Assembly: GCF_023278565.1 (NCBI RefSeq)
Contig: NC_064677.1
Location: 1,302,001-1,366,000, forward strand
Direction of reading: 5' to 3'
Source: Colletotrichum lupini
Lineage: Eukaryota > Ascomycota > Sordariomycetes > Glomerellales > Glomerellaceae
DNA: 64,000 nucleotides
Positions 55,657 to 64,000 of the stretch are shown one piece after another. Within the stretch, counting starts at the first letter, position 1. The number at the start of each line of letters is the position of its first letter. Made by a program: the position numbers and the translations under genes. The notes beneath the pieces are model-generated. The model did no database searches. It had not been told where the DNA came from and saw only the letters and a list, made by a program, of their open reading frames with translations.

Positions 55657-55988
55657 TGACAACATAATGTTTCATATTTGACACAAAAGCTTTCCAGTAA
55701 GATCCTCGAGCAGCTGTATGGCTTGGCGATGATAACCCGGATTTGAAACAAGAATGAATTTTCTGTATTGTAGTAAGAGGGTATCTAATAGGAGACAGTC
55801 GAGATAGGCTGCATCAAGGATAGCAATGTCAAGAAATTCGATGACTTTGGGAAACCTGACTGAACCACCACCGATTGGCTTTTTCCTGCTCATCGCACAG
55901 CTCATGCGTGTGAAAGCTGTCTATGCTCTCGCTTTTATGGCCAATATGATGTACCATTCACTTCACTAGAAGGGCCATGGTGAATGTT
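55657..55988. other. Convergent 3' spacer
   Basis: Short gap between the ends of the two membrane-protein genes. Nothing recognisable is seen. Confidence 0.45.
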
Positions 55989-57176
55989 TCATTCCCTTTG
56001 CATCCATCCTCTGCCCCATCCCTGTTGCACTGTCTCGTTCTGCGTTGTTGGCATTTTTTCCACTCCTGTAACACTACTATCGGCGCCCTGCGAGACATCT
56101 GCTTCTGAAATTGTAGATATGCCTAATCCTGACGATCGCATCGTACTCAAGTCTGATGACACTGGTGAGACCACCGAGTAGAGCGTATTTCGAGTACCCG
56201 TATCAGTAACCGGAGAGACGTATGCCGGGGGAGGCGAATTCGTCGTGGCGGTTGGGTCGTAGTTGTCAGCTGGCAGCTCACTCAGCTGGGTCGGGGGATC
56301 AGGGTCCAGCTCCGCGACATGTCGATGGACGCCGGTGACCCCACTGGCCGCAACGACTGCTGCTGGGTCGAGCTCGGATATCGGTCGCGGATCGAGTTCG
56401 GACATTGGCCTCGACTCTCCGCTCAGTTCCGATTTGTATGCATACACCTCGCTTTGCTCTGGTCGTGACTTGGTACTGCCCAGAGCAGCGGCACCTAACG
56501 CTCCTCCCGCAGCTGCGGATCCCATCTCCGGTCCAATGTTTGCATTCGATGATATTGCTGCGGCATCGGCTAACTTCTTTTGACGATATTTCATGAAGAA
56601 CTTGTACCCGGTGAACATCAGAAGAAGGACGGCAAGAATGATACCAATCGCAAGTCCAGCTTTCGCGCCATCGTCCATGCCGCTTCCACTGTCAGGTGTC
56701 GATGTAGTTGTCACAGTCGCCGTAGTGATGCCTCCAGACCCAGTGCTCGTGGTAGTAACCACGGTTGAAGATGGTGTTGTTGATGTAGATGTGGCGGCGG
56801 CCGGGATGGCTCCGGTCACGTAACAGTTCCGGATCTGATTAAAGATAGAGCTGTACTGCGTACAGCTGGCTTCAAGCTTGGTGATGTCGTCGAGATCGTC
56901 GCTGTACCAAGAAGACATTCGACTCCTGAATGAGGCATAGGTGACGGAGAGTTCTAAGCCAGAGAGTGTAGACGTATAATCGCAAGCCGTAGCTCCCCAT
57001 GACATTGACGTTGTTGGCGCATTATCCAGGACGTCGGCCAGGTCCTCAGCGCACTCTGAATTTTGACGTCGGATCTGTTGTGAGCGAGCGTAGATGTCCG
57101 GCCGAGCCGATGCCGGTTCGGCAGCCGTAAGCAGGCCGGCCAAGAGACCGAGGGCGGAAGCGAGTTCGGAACGCAT
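55989..57176 (-). CDS. Single-pass membrane protein with mucin-like stalk (Wsc/Mid2-like layout)
   Basis: One exon gives 395 aa from the Met at 57176, which opens a signal peptide (MRSELASALGLLAGLLTAAE). The ectodomain has four Cys (SECAEDL, TACDYTS, EASCTQY, RNCYV), then a Ser/Thr-rich stalk (about residues 125-175). A single membrane segment (AGLAIGIILAVLLLMFTGYKFF) is followed by basic KYRQKK on the cytosolic side. The tail of about 180 residues repeats SELDP (PMSELDPRPISELDPAAV, HVAELDPDP). The order signal peptide, Cys domain, stalk, helix, tail is that of fungal wall-stress sensors, but no WSC consensus is present, so it is a sensor-like protein by layout only. Confidence 0.75.
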   Translation of the reverse strand: MRSELASALGLLAGLLTAAEPASARPDIYARSQQIRRQNSECAEDLADVLDNAPTTSMSWGATACDYTSTLSGLELSVTYASFRSRMSSWYSDDLDDITKLEASCTQYSSIFNQIRNCYVTGAIPAAATSTSTTPSSTVVTTTSTGSGGITTATVTTTSTPDSGSGMDDGAKAGLAIGIILAVLLLMFTGYKFFMKYRQKKLADAAAISSNANIGPEMGSAAAGGALGAAALGSTKSRPEQSEVYAYKSELSGESRPMSELDPRPISELDPAAVVAASGVTGVHRHVAELDPDPPTQLSELPADNYDPTATTNSPPPAYVSPVTDTGTRNTLYSVVSPVSSDLSTMRSSGLGISTISEADVSQGADSSVTGVEKMPTTQNETVQQGWGRGWMQRE

Positions 57177-59083
57177 CGGGGCGGACGCTAGGAGTCTGAT
57201 TATCAGATGGGTTTCCAAAATCAAGAGCCCATGCGTCCACGCGGTCTGGGGAAGTGCGGGACGGAGGGCATTTGTGTCTAGATCTAGGCAAGAGATATTC
57301 CGCCGTCGACGGATTGACCCAGAGACAACGTGATCAAGAAACGGGACTACGCGGCCATTGGAACCCCGGCAATCTGTCCAACAAATACACTACGTCAACA
57401 ACACCCGTCACATTCCGTGATTTTCGCTGTGCCCTACTGCAAAAGTCTGCACTATCGCAACTCCACCATCCATACTGCCTTGTAATCCACCGCCGGATGG
57501 GGACTATCATCGCTCGGCCACTGCTAATTATATAGAGGTGCAGCTGCCAAGCATCAGCGGACCAACAGCGACGGTTCGTCCCAATGGGCCAAGAATGGTC
57601 CGGCCTGGGATCTCAGCCACGGTGATTGCGCTGAACAGGGCTGTGTTGTAGGTGATCAACAAGAAACCAAGACACCAAGTTACCCAACATGTGGGGAGAC
57701 GTTGTTTCTCTCGGGTTCATCCAATTGGATCGGGATCGTCTTTTAGATGAAACAAGATGGGTTAATCCGCGTTCGCCCTACTGCTTGTTGAGCGGACGAG
57801 TCTTTGGGATGTGAGAGCCGGCAGTGTGGTTCTTGGGGGAGATTTGATGTGGATGGTTTAGGTTGTATCCTGATTGGAGCTTCGCTACCAAGGTTTCTTT
57901 TGACTTTTTCTTACTTCGATTGCACCGGTTGCTAGCTGGGTTGGCAGCTCTGCCGGTACTGGAGCGGGGTCTCCAGCCGTAGTCGAGTAAGGTTACGAAG
58001 CTGATCCCGGCCATGGCAACGGTAACAAATCATTTTGGTCAGTTTACGCAAGCTTAGTGAATCATATGCTTGATCAGATGGAGAGCAGATTCTGGATGGA
58101 CGAGATATTAAGAGACACGCCACCGTGACGTACCAGGGCTATGGGAAATGGGGTGACTGAGGCTGGGCCTAGGAAAAAGCATCCAGAAACATTCTTGGCG
58201 TTGAGGTCGTGGGCCTGACCAGATGAGGGGCGGGCCTGGGTCAACGGCAAGACATAGGGAACTCCGAGAGCAACTTGATCTAATCGGCAAGATCATAGCT
58301 CTTGTTGAAGCTGTACAGTTTTCACATTGTCGTGGTTCTCTTCGTTCTTTCTATCTCTAACACTCACTACTGGCACTGGTGTCTCCTAGAATATCTCAGC
58401 GACCGGCAAATCGATCTCTTTCAGGCTTTGAGCCCTAATCGTAGAACTCCTACAGTTTGGCAGACCGCCGTGTTTCCTAACTATATTCGGTATATTTGGG
58501 TCAGTGACCCGCCCTCCTGGCATGGTATCGCCCTGCTTCTAGGGCACTAAAATGAATCCGCGACTCATGACCGGCAGACGAGGACCCTTATGACGCGCCT
58601 TTTTGAGGGGGTCAATCTCAACCCCAAATCCCCAAAGAGAAGATTGACAGGGCACAGGTGGGCCATCAAGGGGCAGAGCTGTCCGCTCATGTCCGCTAAA
58701 GTGGTGGATCAAACCCAGCACAGGGGAAAGGCAATTAAGCTCAATTTAACCTCGTCGTGTCCGTGGAACGAAAACGAACAAGTGTCTTGTGACAAGTGAT
58801 GGTGAGATAATAAGAGATCTAAATGGTATCAAATGCTGGTCCAAAGAAACTTGATAAAAAATAAAGAAGAGGTCGGCCGACTCATCAAAGGCGTCATAAT
58901 ATCTCGCCGGCGCATCCGTGACCGCCTCTCAAGCTGTTACCCCCGGCCGAAGCGCCGACATGGAGGTCTCAGCCACACACACAACTCCCGCGTCCTGCTC
59001 TCCAAGCTCCTCGGCACACACACCAGTGCAGCCAAGCTCAAGCCCCTCTCTACAGATTTCACATCGTGAATTTCGTAGCACTT
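57177..59083. other. Long gene-free region
   Basis: No gene is supported in 1.9 kb. Its left end is the promoter of the sensor-like gene and its right end is just beyond the carbonic anhydrase stop codon. Frames are short and overlapping. Confidence 0.35.
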
Positions 59084-59979
59084 TCACTCGTTGATGCGAT
59101 GTTGCCAAACTTCTTGCTCAGCCCTTGCGCTGTATGTGCTCGCGCCCAGAATGGCCCTCATCTGGTCGACGCCCAGAAACATGACCTGACGCGCAACGAA
59201 CCAGCGGATGCCCTCATGGCAGGGCGGACTCGTCAAGCTGCCGCGGTAGGTCCAGAACTCGTTGAACTGCAGCACGCTGTTCAACGCCGGCATGTGGTCA
59301 ATCTCGATCTCCTGCTGGACGCCGACGTCGTTGAAGCCGATCATGGGCGGCAGCTGGTTGAAGAAGGTGTTGTTGGCGTTGCCGGGGTCCAACCGGATCG
59401 CTAGTACGGCCTTCTCGTGGCCCTCCTCATCCACGTGGACGAGGTGCAGCTCCGCCTTAGACCTGTCGCCGTTAACCGAGTGGTCGGCGGGCGAGTGGAT
59501 GTGCCAGCCCTTAAGGTAGAGCTTCATGTCGTCGTAGGTGAAGGACGGGTTGCCGGTGTAGACGCCCTCCGGGTGCGTAACGGTGAAGGCGGGGCCGTAG
59601 CCCCAATTGTAAAAGTTGCCCGCCGTGTGGTTGGGATAGTTGAACCGGAGGATGTGGTTCAGCGCCAGTCCGTTGTTGAGGCTGAGCGCAATGGGCGATT
59701 GCTGCGTGCCGGTCTGGCACAAGGTGTAGTCTGAGTGCCGGCGTCAGTACCTGTACAGTCCAGACCATCAAGGACGATCATTTGGCACGAATGCAACTTT
59801 AACTTACTTGGATTGAGGCGGCCCCAATTGAACGAGGCCTCATAGGCCCAGTCCGAAGCCGGCAACGGAGCCATCTCTGCACGCTTCCTGTCTGCCATGG
59901 CATAGTGGTTCTGGTGTCCCGCACATGCGAGGACATCAGACGCCATGAGCAGCGCGCCAAGGAATACTGTCGTGATCAT
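59084..59979 (-). CDS. Secreted alpha-carbonic anhydrase
   Basis: The enzyme interconverts CO2 and bicarbonate using a zinc ion. Minus-strand exons 59979-59808 and 59730-59084 (77-bp intron, GTAAGT...CAG) give 272 aa. A signal peptide (MITTVFLGALLMASDVLACA) indicates secretion. Zinc ligands are His134 and His136 (GWHIHSP) and His153 (AELHLVH), the spacing of the alpha class. The QSPIAL segment near residue 68 and the LTSPPCHEGIRW segment near the end are also typical. Two N-glycosylation sequons are visible (NHT, NNT). Alpha-class enzymes are found only in some fungi and are usually extracellular. Confidence 0.93.
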
Positions 59980-62413
59980 TATGATAGCGGGATCTAGAGA
60001 GACTAGCTGCGATTTGCGATAGACCTCCGATCGTAACCTATTTACCGTGAGGGCCTCGTCAAGCTTTATACTCTATTACTCGACAGCGAACTGCGGGGCG
60101 AAGCGCGGAAATCCTCCTGGTCGGCCTGTATAACCTTTGGGAAGGGGGTTCATTTCCGCCTCCCGTATGCATTGTAACCGGCCTCGAGAAATCCTCCGAG
60201 GAGGGAAGGACGAGAACCTCGAGATGCATGACTGGTAGAACGTTGTAACCGCCGGAGCCAAGACATGCTAAGCAAAAAGTAAAGGTAAGGGAGCACTGCT
60301 TTATCGTCAGATTCTGAACCCTTGATGCCGCGTTTTCCATGATGCTTGGCGCGCAGGACACTCTCTGGGCGCCGTATTAGAGATGCGCCGGAAATGATGG
60401 GCAGAATCAACGCATTGACCCGAGTACAGGGTAAACTCTGCGTCGTTATACCGCTAGCTTTGCGTGAACCCCTCTAAAGGTACCGCTATTATCGCTGTTT
60501 TGTCCGTAAATTGCCCGTATTATTAGCCTTTCTTTATCAATCATATCCCGCAAGCTCGGGGCAGAGATGGGACGGTGGCGTAAAATTACAGGATGCGTTA
60601 GTTCTGATGGACAGGTCAACCTGGGCACGGCTGGGCACGGCTGGGTGAGATGTGCCCTACTGGTGGCTAAGTCCTTACTCTCTACAGCTTTTTTACACTT
60701 GGCGGCGAGGCCGTTGTGTACCTTCGTGTGGCTTGGCTGACGCCTCATCGAACGTGTTTGTGTTTCTACCAAGACTCCGAGGCGGGGAACCTCACCCATT
60801 TTCCCTCAATTCCTTGGTCGAGCCCTGGATCACGGCATCTGGAATGGCGCTTGGTCCAAGATTCGTCCGTACTCACGAAATGTTTCTCATCCTCGACTAT
60901 CTTGGCCCTAGGCAGAGACAGTACCAGTGAACAGAGCAAAAGGCGTTTAGTCCGAGCACGTGGTCAGATTGCCGATGCGGCTTCCTCCGGCGACGCAAAG
61001 TCTAGACTCGGACAAGACTTAGACCGCTTATGTGAGATCTCGTCTGGATGCGAATGGAGTCTGGTTAATATCTGATCGTGAATTAATTCGTGGAAACCAT
61101 GAATGCCAAGAACTACTGCAAGAGTGTAGGCGGCCATGCAAGACATGGGCAATCTGAGACTGGCGCTAGTTCTCAGGAGGGGCCAGCCGGAGGGAGGCTC
61201 AACATCGCTTTCAACTTCCTGCCCCCGATTGCTGAGGAAATTTTCTGAATGACTTTCTGTTGATACCTTATCTCTTTACAGGTGGACGACAGTGAATCGT
61301 CGGTGGTCATGTCTGCTCGGGGAGTGAAATGGGTACAAGCCATCTTAAGCGGGTGTAGCTTCACTCAATTCTGCCGACAGAGAGTCTCATTTTGAGAGCA
61401 AGGATGAATAGAGACAATAAGAAGAGCCGTCGAAGTAGAATGAACTACTACTAGCATCTAAAACCGACTTTCCTGTGCAAAAGAGTATTTCGCGGCTGAT
61501 AGATACAAACGAGATCAAATAACTCGTCAACGGTAAAAACAAATATTGTGACAGAGCCCAGTCCATATAATTACCTTTTTCTCAAACTACCTCATGACAA
61601 GTAGCGCAAAATCACTCTAAGGCCACTTGGCAGAGTCCTCGATTGAATCTGTAGCTAGGATAGTCAGGATTTGGAATCCCGAATACGATCCTGATGTAGA
61701 CTTACATGCAGGCTGTGCCTAGGCTACATGAATGTGAAGGTATTAAGTAGTACTATCATCTACGAGGACCGACGAAATTGCCATTATTTTTTGTAAACGA
61801 GATTCATCCACATCGTTGGCAAGAAAGAGACATTGCGAAGAAGTGCTTCTGTGGAAGGTGAAAGCCATGTGATACCAAATACAGAGATAGGATACACACC
61901 ACGGAAAGTATGGCTTTCCATGGATTGCAGGCGCACGAATAATCCGGTTAAGTAGCTGATATGAATAAGGAGAAATTCCGAAGCATCTTGGTAGGCCTGA
62001 GCAACTTGCCTAAGTGGACATACGTCAACATGGGACGTGGCGTCGTGTTGAACCGCAACCTTGTAGGCCACATAAGGTGGGCTAATGTTTGATCGAAGCT
62101 TCGGCCTGAAGCGTTGGGACAAGACGGCACTGACTTCGCTATCAAGGTGCTGACCACTGGGTTTCCCACACTTTCCTTCTCCATCGAATTTCACATTCAT
62201 CTGTTCCGTATACATCAACATTACCCATCACGGAATATCAATACAGGGTGAGTACATACAAATTCTCATACAATATTGGACTCATTCTCCAGTATGCGGT
62301 GCAAGAAATGTAGATGTGGCCGTAGGAAGAGAAGCTTACAAGAGGTAGATCAGCCACACCAGATAAATATTCACGTCACAGCTGCCAAGTGAGACTCTCG
62401 TCGAGGAAAGAAA
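59980..62413. other. Long gene-free region
   Basis: I see no firmly supported gene in 2.4 kb. A minus-strand frame of 145 codons at 61784-62221 has a plausible composition at its C-terminal half but no start or splice evidence. A short direct repeat (CTGGGCACGG) occurs near 60620-60645. The rest shows nothing special. Confidence 0.35.
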
Positions 62414-63001
62414 ATGGACTCACGCTGGGCTCTCACAGAAGAATGGTCCAAAGAGCAGGGCAAATTCACCATTTGGGACCAGGAATCCGACGACGCTGAA
62501 GCCCAATTCATTTACATCACGCCAACCACCGAAGATGACGCAAGCCTCGAGAAAGACACCGCGGTTTCCCACATAGGACGCCGACAAGAGCTCGAGCCAG
62601 GCATTTCGCCAGAACAAGCAGACTTCGACGATGTCAAAAGACCTTACAGGTGCGACGAGTCGAATCTCGCACCGGTCGAAGTATGCAAGATCCTCCTATG
62701 GGAAGTTCAGCCTGCTCTGGCACGCTACACGACAAAGAAGAAGCCGCGTCGGTACTGCCTTGACCACGAGAAAGGCAAGTGCTGCATCGGCCACCGAATA
62801 GGCCCCGCGCAGAGGGCAAATATCAGACAAGGAACATTTCCACGATTGGGCGAGGCCTTGACTAAGCTTATCTACTTCTGTACGAATACGAATAGGATGA
62901 ATGGCATGACTTCGGGCGAATGTAGGGTGACAGTGTATGGTATTGATGGTACTGCGTGGGTTGATAATGGCTTTATCGCCGACCCAGTGAAGGATACTTA
63001 G
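62414..63001 (+). CDS. Hypothetical protein
   Basis: One exon encodes 195 aa (MDSRWALTEEWSKEQGK). I do not recognise the family. The N-terminal 70 residues are acidic and probably disordered. The C-terminal half is compact, with three Cys in YCLDHEKGKCCIG and further Cys in LIYFCTNTN and GECRVTVYG. The end, CRVTVYGIDGTAWVDNGF, looks like beta strands. No signal peptide or membrane segment is present. The start has an acceptable context (GAAAATGG). Real-gene status is likely from composition and length but not certain. Confidence 0.5.
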   Translation: MDSRWALTEEWSKEQGKFTIWDQESDDAEAQFIYITPTTEDDASLEKDTAVSHIGRRQELEPGISPEQADFDDVKRPYRCDESNLAPVEVCKILLWEVQPALARYTTKKKPRRYCLDHEKGKCCIGHRIGPAQRANIRQGTFPRLGEALTKLIYFCTNTNRMNGMTSGECRVTVYGIDGTAWVDNGFIADPVKDT

Positions 63002-63248
63002 TTGAGGAATGTGTTCTTTGGTTCACTATGAGCCAGTTGATATATCGAGAGTTTGGAAACGGGCGGGAGCGTTTGGGTAACGATGTAAGGTAGTTTTGCG
63101 ATTGGACACATTGACTGACTGCGTACCACCTTCATGACCAAGGAAATCAGGGACAGAAGGCGAGTGCTAGCCAAGGAAAAAACGTCCATCACTCCCCCAC
63201 GTTGAAAACAGAACGTGTCCAATGAAGTACTCATTTAATTATAACCAA

Positions 63249-64000
63249 TCATTGCAAAGAACTCAGCATCCCCGTCCTATCATGACACCCAATGTACTCG
63301 AAGACCTGCTGCTCAGGCTCCAGAACCAGAACCTCATGGAACAATGCCAAGGACATCTGATCCCCCAACCTCTTGGCATACTTTGCGAACTCGCCAAAGA
63401 TGGCCAGGTGCGTTCTGTGCTCTTTACTCCAGCGCTCCAGCGAGGCGAGGTTGTCAAAGTACGCCAGCCCGAAAGTCCGATCATGCCCGCCCTTGGCCGT
63501 CACGGGGTCGACGATCTCCATGAAGCGGCAGCTGAAGCAGCCAACCTCGTCGCCGTGGTCGCGGAGGTATTCCATGCCCCTGGTCAGCGGCGGCTGCATC
63601 GCATCGAGGTAGATTTGCCGCTCTTCGGGGAGCGCTGCGGACCAGTCCTGTCCGGAGCGGATGACGGTGAGGTTCTTCTTGCCTTGTACGCGGACCCTCT
63701 CCGGCAGATGGGTTTCACCGTTTTGTGACGTTGATCCGTTGGCCTTCTGCTTGCTTTCTTCTTCCGGATCTCCGAGAAGTTCGTCTGTCTGGGATACGGG
63801 CAGGCGATCTCTCATGCTCCCCCAGTAGACGTGTTCCTTGATGGGTCCACTGACGCTGTCTCTCATATGTGCCGCACCCTCCGGCACGGCCGTCGAGAAC
63901 ACAGTCTCGAACCGGTCGGCCGTCGGAAGAAACACCTCCAAGAACCATCCATGCCGCGGCTGGTCCCCGGGCTTCGCCTCACTCCACCACGTCCGGAAAC
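63249..64000 (-). CDS. Phenylacetaldoxime dehydratase (haem-containing aldoxime dehydratase), 5' end outside
   Basis: This enzyme dehydrates aldoximes such as phenylacetaldoxime to nitriles. The minus-strand frame is open from the window end to a stop at 63249, giving the last 250 residues. Family segments are FRTWWSEAKPGDQPRHGWFLEVFLP at the window edge, then WGSMRDRLP, the CFSCRFMEI segment, and FGLAYFDNLASLERW. The haem-ligand His lies in the conserved SKEHRTHLAIF segment. The C-terminus ends with FHEVLVLEPEQQVFEYIGCHDRTGM, a typical end. The middle linker (GDPEEESKQKANGSTS) is longer than in bacterial enzymes. The 5' part and any introns are beyond the window. A nitrilase neighbour would be worth seeking there. 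Confidence 0.88.
   Translation of the reverse strand, partial: FRTWWSEAKPGDQPRHGWFLEVFLPTADRFETVFSTAVPEGAAHMRDSVSGPIKEHVYWGSMRDRLPVSQTDELLGDPEEESKQKANGSTSQNGETHLPERVRVQGKKNLTVIRSGQDWSAALPEERQIYLDAMQPPLTRGMEYLRDHGDEVGCFSCRFMEIVDPVTAKGGHDRTFGLAYFDNLASLERWSKEHRTHLAIFGEFAKYAKRLGDQMSLALFHEVLVLEPEQQVFEYIGCHDRTGMLSSLQ

Noticed and set aside
61784..62221. Minus-strand frame of 145 codons as a gene
   Set aside because: The C-terminal half reads like protein, but I find no recognisable family and no support for its start; left as uncertain.

Overview
The window looks like chromosomal DNA of a filamentous ascomycete (Pezizomycotina, most likely a Sordariomycete). The support is: many short introns (about 47-160 bp) with GTRNGT donors and YAG acceptors; an ERG7-type sterol gene; fungal-only families (Fungal_trans regulator, NACHT-ankyrin receptor, CHRD and cupin secreted proteins); several carbohydrate-active or secreted enzymes; and one repeat copy with the C-to-T/G-to-A decay expected from repeat-induced point mutation (RIP). 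Exon borders below were read by hand from splice signals and checked for frame.

Layout. 1-21 kb is mostly core genes: the end of a tannase/feruloyl-esterase-like gene, ceramide glucosyltransferase, tRNA-splicing endonuclease subunit SEN2, a secreted rhamnogalacturonan acetylesterase, a solo LTR, a mitochondrial gamma-butyrobetaine-dioxygenase-like enzyme, SGT1, lanosterol synthase ERG7, the meiotic gene SPO11, a YAR1-like ankyrin protein and a secreted cupin. 21-32 kb looks accessory: an orphan gene, a truncated amidohydrolase relic, a large NACHT-ankyrin (NLR-like) gene, a RIP-mutated solo LTR and a decayed RPS22 copy. 32-64 kb alternates conserved genes (C2H2/Fungal_trans regulator, S9 peptidase, alpha-carbonic anhydrase, phenylacetaldoxime dehydratase) with surface or secreted proteins (CHRD protein, small Cys protein, single-pass membrane protein with a mucin-like stalk), a protein made of 11-residue Gly-Val-Gly-Lys-Thr repeats, several genes I do not recognise, and long gene-free stretches.

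The most striking observation is in SPO11 (17320-18862). All other exons join in frame with family motifs intact, but exon 6 carries an in-frame TAG at 18273-18275, before the Toprim DxD. The A has U before and G after it and lies in the loop of a predicted stem. This fits the context of the sexual-stage A-to-I mRNA editing known in Sordariomycetes, which can turn UAG into UGG (Trp). The gene may therefore need editing to make Spo11, or it may be a broken allele. The sequence alone cannot decide.
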